A stretch of 64,000 bases of DNA from Turnera subulata (taxonomy: Eukaryota; Streptophyta; Magnoliopsida; Malpighiales; Passifloraceae). The stretch covers positions 282,336 to 346,335 of the forward strand of contig JAKUCV010001129.1 of NCBI GenBank assembly GCA_028386065.3, given 5' to 3'. Shown piece by piece: positions 59,501-64,000 of this stretch. Position numbers and translations under genes: made by a program. The notes beneath the pieces are model-generated. The model searched no databases, was not told the DNA's origin, and was given only the letters and a program-made list of their open reading frames with translations. Position 1 is the stretch's first letter, and the number at the start of each line of letters is the position of its first letter.

Positions 59501-62182
59501 TTTAACATATCCAGCTAGAAGCTGGAATGCACTAGCCTGGAGCTAGCAATTTTAAGTGTTTAGATACACAACTTGCGCAACCTGAAGCTGGCACCAACTT
59601 GAAGTTGGTTCAAGGATATATTGTTCGGCATGACCGGATGGGCCATCCGGGGTCAATAGTGATGCACAACATTTATTGGATTATTCATTGAAAAACCAGA
59701 AGTTTTACAATAAATGAATTTCTATGAGTTTGTTTGCTGCGAAAGTTATTACAAGGCCTTCCTAAGATGAGAATGGCCTAGTATCACCAGCAAGTTTGAG
59801 AATAGCTCAGGGACATAAACGCGGACTGATAAATCCGCAGTGTTAACCATCTAGGTAATTTTTTACGATGCATCGACTAGATGGTCTATTATGTGACGCA
59901 AATTGGCATTGTGCGCACTTGTTCTAATGATTAAGCCACTTGCGGGTACATATCCCTTCTGATGTTACTAGACTATATGTCTAGATTATGCTGGTATATT
60001 TCTTCAATGGAGAATGTATATCATTGGAAATAAACCCAAAAGAGATTTGGGCCATATTGACAATTGATTGCAGGACCATTGATGAAATATGACTATGGTA
60101 TTCTACACGCAGCAGCACTTGTGTGCATCAAGCCAACATGTTATCATATGGTCTTCCCATTTAATTAGTTATTTTTTTGGTCACAAAATATCTCCCATCT
60201 TCGGACCATTGATTATGTACCAAATGCTCCACCGCAGCATAGTAAAGTTGGTCCTTAAAGAAGGTTGGGAATAGATGTTGGGTAATCTCCATCAATTACA
60301 ATGTTATTGAAACTATCGACTAAATGATTGGAGATTCATTTATAACAAGATTTACTTATTGTTAATTCGATATGTGTGTATACCCAACATCAGGGGGAGA
60401 TAAGCAGCTGGATCGAGATTGTTGAAATGCATTATACATATGATTATTGATCCTCATATAAATAAGTATGAACCTGAAGTTCAAAAGATGATTCATTTGC
60501 AGGAAATTGATATGCAATTGCCAGACACATTTAAATTAAGTGTGACCATACACCAGCTGCAAATGCTCCTGTTTAAGATTGATGTTCCTGAAGAATAGTG
60601 TAAGTATGCAAATGAATCTATAGATTATACTCGGTTCCAAAAAGAAAAGAAATTCTCGATAGAAAAAAAAAAGGAGCAAAAGAGATAAGATGGCCCCAGT
60701 AAGAAAATATGGCCTCCAGTAGAGGTTTGAATTAAAGTCCTCTAGAAGAGGTTGATTCTCTGACACAAATTGATAAAGTTTCTAGAAGTAACTCAGGTAC
60801 CTGAAATAAGTGAATATGATGAGATCTCAATCACAGTGTCAGAAATAAGATGGAACCGATGAGAAGTAACCGTCGACGGAATAGATTTTTTTATAGCGCT
60901 AAATATTAAAAATGAGGTTCATGAGGATCATGAACCCACTAATGAAAGTAGGCGTTGTATGATTGGCCAAATTAAAGAGATATAATCAAAGGCTGTATTA
61001 GACTTGCTTATGAAGCGAGATATTTTCGGACCTGTAGTCCGTACACCAGAGGGTGTAAAATTGATTAGTCGTAGAAACGGGTATTTGTGCGGCAAATATA
61101 AATGAGATATAAAGCACGGTTGCACAAGGTTTTACCCGAACAACCTGATTTTAATTATGAGGAGATTTACTCCCCTGTGGTGGATGCAATTATGTTAATA
61201 AGTCTGGCATTATATGAAAAGAATTTAAAATGCATCTAGTACATGCTATTACAGCCTATTCATATGGATCCATGAGTCATGATATATACATGAAGATCCC
61301 TGAAGGATCCAAGTTGCCTGAAGCAACTAATTCTCGGGAAAATAACAAAATAGAACTGAATTGACTTTTTCAGTCATTTTTTAGTATGGATAAATCTATT
61401 TATGATTGGCACTCCAGAAGAGGCCTCTAAATACCGTGCTATTAAATTGGTCCTGAAGTACCTTGTTGTAAAGCCTGAAGCTTATGATTTAAGCCTATCG
61501 GCATTATATGTATTTGCTCTTATCTTCGGGGAATAACAAGTGTGTAATCCAGTAAACCCGAAAGAGAGTAAAGCTATTTTTGCAGATATAGATCCCTTAT
61601 TCAGTTCACACAAAGCAGAGACGGACATCAACCACAACTTTACACATGATATTGTAATATCATCGGGACTACAAAAGCAAGATAGACGCTCCAACGACAA
61701 AATTATGAAGATTATGCTACCAACTCTGTCCAATTGAAGATATGATCAGACAAAATGCATGTCACCAGAAGCTGACAAGGACGATCGACATGTAACAAGA
61801 AATCTATAGAGGCCAAAGTGAAGGGGAGTAGAATACGCACTGCACTCTTTTTTCCTTCACCAAGTTTTTATCCCACTGGATTTTTCTTGGTAAGGTTTTT
61901 AATGAGGCAGTATCCCCTAAGCGTATTCTACCCAATACACAATGACATTCAAGGGGGAGTGTTATAAATATATTATCATGAGGGACCAAAATTAGTAAAT
62001 GTCATTTACAAGGACTAAAGTGATTCTTTGTCACCCCTCATGTATTATATATTATAACAGATAATGAAATAAAAATGAGAATGAAAAATAGAAGCTCATG
62101 ACCGAGCTCTCCCTCCTCCCTTCTTCTCCTCTATTCAATTTTTCTTCATCCAATCTTCTTCTTCAATCAATTATTTATAACA
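56578..62182 (+). mobile_element. Decayed full-length Copia LTR retrotransposon
   Basis: Two 223-bp LTRs (56578-56800 and 61960-62182) start TGTTATAAATAT and end TTTATAACA, differ at several bases, and are flanked by GAAAC (56573-56577 and 62183-62187). The tract AAGGGGGAG (61951-61959) is the polypurine tract; CGTTATCAGCACG just after the left LTR is in the primer-site position. Pol relics on the + strand run from about 60450 to 61340, with many stops and frameshifts: KMIHLQEIDMQLPDTF, REIFGPVVRTPEGVK, EEIYSPVVDA and DIYMKIPEGSKLPEA, all Copia integrase/RT segments. No continuous frame remains. A reversed LINE fragment lies within it (58488-59391). Confidence 0.9.
58488..59391 (-). mobile_element. 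LINE endonuclease fragment nested in the Copia element
   Basis: The minus-strand frame 58488-59171 ends with an apurinic-endonuclease-type start: LLLWNCRGIARRSQDFVRTLRDL, then NMVLITETMW and GMWFSWNDSVRVNINGE. This is the N-terminus of ORF2 of plant LINEs. The frame stops just afterwards, and no reverse transcriptase follows. The piece is therefore the 5' portion of a LINE, opposite in orientation to its host element. The exact borders and TSD are not clear. Confidence 0.75.
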
Positions 62183-62187
62183 GAAAC

Positions 62188-64000
62188 GACATATTAAGTC
62201 CCGCTTGACCGCCCATGATTCATAAAGTATTGTATTAAATAGTAGTATTCTGGACTTGGTTTATTAATTAGGTACAAGCCTCCATTATTATTTACCAGCA
62301 GACGAAGAAACCTTATTAATGCTGTTCGTTGGGTGGAATAATTTTCAAGCTTTGTTGGATTGTCCCACCCTCAAATCATAAACTATAGTTCTGTCCCCCA
62401 AGGTATTTGCCCAATTCAGTGCTTTAATTTTGATAAATATAGAGGAAATACGCATACAAGCTGCTAGCAGAGTAGATTTGATTCTAAATTGTTAATAGCA
62501 GTCTTAGATATGGCTTTGGCTTGTCGCAACTGTAATCACAAGTATGGACATGGAGGCTTGTAACGATTAACGTCTTTTTAGTCATGCTACTAATTATTGC
62601 TTGAATAGCCATGCAAATTAAAGTACCTAATACATATTTCACATGTGTTGGATGGCACAACCGGCAGAGACAGGCTCTATACCTGAACATTTTGCAATTT
62701 ACATGATTTTTAAAAATTGTAAACCTCAAGTATATTCCATAGTACAGTTATATGGTTATATTCCATAGTACAGTTATATACATTTACAGTCATATGGTCA
62801 GTGTAATCAAACATGGAACCTATATCTCCAAGGAGATAGAATCATATTGTGTGCATCATAGTGACCTTTTTCTTTTATTGCAGGTACTGGTTAACAATGA
62901 GTGTGAAGGGCACACGAACTAATTAATCTAGAAAACTAGATAGCTAGTACGACCACCTTTCCTGTAAATGCTTTTGCTCGCCATTTGCCTAAATGACACA
63001 ACTGACATATATCCCTCATGGCAGAAAGTGGAATCTAATGGTGCTGTAATCACCATTAGCTAGATTACAGCTAGTTTGTGCATATATAATTTTGCATATG
63101 CAAATACCGATTGTTGATCAAAGGTTATGGAATATAATGGGTGGTGGTGTCCTTTGACAAGGGAAATGTCGCTTTGTTTAATTACTTTGAACAAGATCTT
63201 AGAAATAAAGGTTAAAAGTTCATCGTATATAAGCGAGTCAACTAGTAAAAAGAAGTTGAAAAGATACCGAAAGAAAACTAGCCCATTGAAAATGTATTCT
63301 CTTTCTGGTGCAATCTTCTTTTTGATGAAATTACCATCAACCTTGAGATGCTTTGAGGTGGCGCCATGAAGCATGGAGGAAGTAAAGTTTTACACAACAA
63401 AGGGTATAAAATCACGGCTTATGTTGGGTAGGGTACTTTTCCATGTTCATGTTAAGCAAAAAAGAAGTTCCAATACTGGACGGCAATCCATTAACGCAGA
63501 AGATTCTCTTTATGGACGTCATGTACCACAGCAGAATGAGCTTTTCTTCTCAACCTGCAAAAGCAAATTTGAAGTTGTCATATGTACATACATGGACAAA
63601 AGTTAACAGTAGAAATTCTTGTGGCAACAATGCAATGACATTGGCACAAACAAAGTTATGGAAAGTGTTGTAGTTTCAAAGAGCGAAAAGGGATTCTCTT
63701 ATTTAGCTCCAGCAGTAGACAAGATCCTTACCGAAAAATGCCAAGATTTGCTCATGATTTATAGCCTGGTCAAAAAATACTTGCTCATTTAGCTAGGCAC
63801 TAATGTTGGAGGATTTTTATAATATAAAGAGGAATTATATTTGTACCTTTTGGTGTAAAAGGTATCTACTGGAAATGAGTTTAAAAATGAAAAGTTACAT
63901 CCTTTTGTATTGTGTCTTTTGGAAAAGATACAAATTTAAGTTTGAATTTAATGGCTGTAACTTTTGGATTAAATGTGTCTTTTGGAAAAGATACATGAAG
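62188..64000. other. Terminal intergenic region
   Basis: No gene is recognised. A 22-bp phrase is doubled in tandem at about 62737-62776 (ATTCCATAGTACAGTTATAT). From about 63803 (TGTTGGAGGATTTTTAT) the sequence has the look of an LTR start, with TGTGTCTTTTGGAAAAGATACA twice (about 63914 and 63972), but it runs off the window. Short frames at 63060-63673 show no recognisable domain. Confidence 0.45.

Noticed and set aside
1..64000. CRISPR arrays, bacterial operons, prophage, plasmid origin
   Set aside because: Introns, plant gene families and plant transposons show nuclear plant DNA; the tandem repeats seen are LTR internal repeats, not spaced CRISPR units.

Overview
This window is nuclear DNA of a flowering plant, most likely a eudicot. 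The genes have GT-AG introns, and the set includes a plastid Clp subunit, BAHD malonyltransferase-like enzymes, SINA-type E3 ligases and a nuclear tRNA-Trp(CCA). LTR, LINE, hAT and mariner-like elements make up much of the rest. The species cannot be named from sequence alone. Positions 10238-10758 are an assembly gap (521 N).

Left third (1-19.5 kb). Two intronless BAHD acyltransferases (6390-7856 and 18020-19468) form a direct tandem pair split by transposons. Between them lies a hAT-type element (9672-17136, 8-bp target duplication AACCCAGG). Two solo LTRs of one large LTR family have inserted into it (TSDs AAATT and GTAGA). A third copy of that LTR runs off the left edge of the window and carries a 1.5-kb mariner/Stowaway-like insertion. 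A short 5'-truncated LINE tail with an 18-bp TSD sits after the first BAHD gene.

Middle (20-30 kb). Four single-copy housekeeping genes and a tRNA occur here. A plastid CHORD-like zinc protein (-) and an ELL-associated factor (EAF) homologue (+) share a 285-bp divergent promoter with a telo-box and a TGGGCC site. NBP35, the cytosolic Fe-S scaffold ATPase (-), is followed by a ClpP3-like plastid Clp subunit (-) whose catalytic His position reads Arg, and by tRNA-Trp.

SINA cluster (30.7-49.6 kb). There are two intact two-exon SINA-like RING E3 genes, a third copy split inside its RING exon by a very young but defective Copia element (TSD CAGGA, LTRs differing at one base in 243), a decayed copy, and a C-terminal fragment. 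At the right end is a gene whose eight exons join in frame to encode an HMG-box-like domain, a plant-mobile/DUF1985-like domain and a SINA C-terminal domain without RING. This apparent three-part chimera is the most novel item in the window.

Right part (50-64 kb). An eleven-exon organellar methionyl-tRNA formyltransferase gene is followed by a complete but decayed Copia element (56578-62182, TSD GAAAC) that contains a reversed LINE endonuclease fragment. The last 1.8 kb has no recognisable gene.
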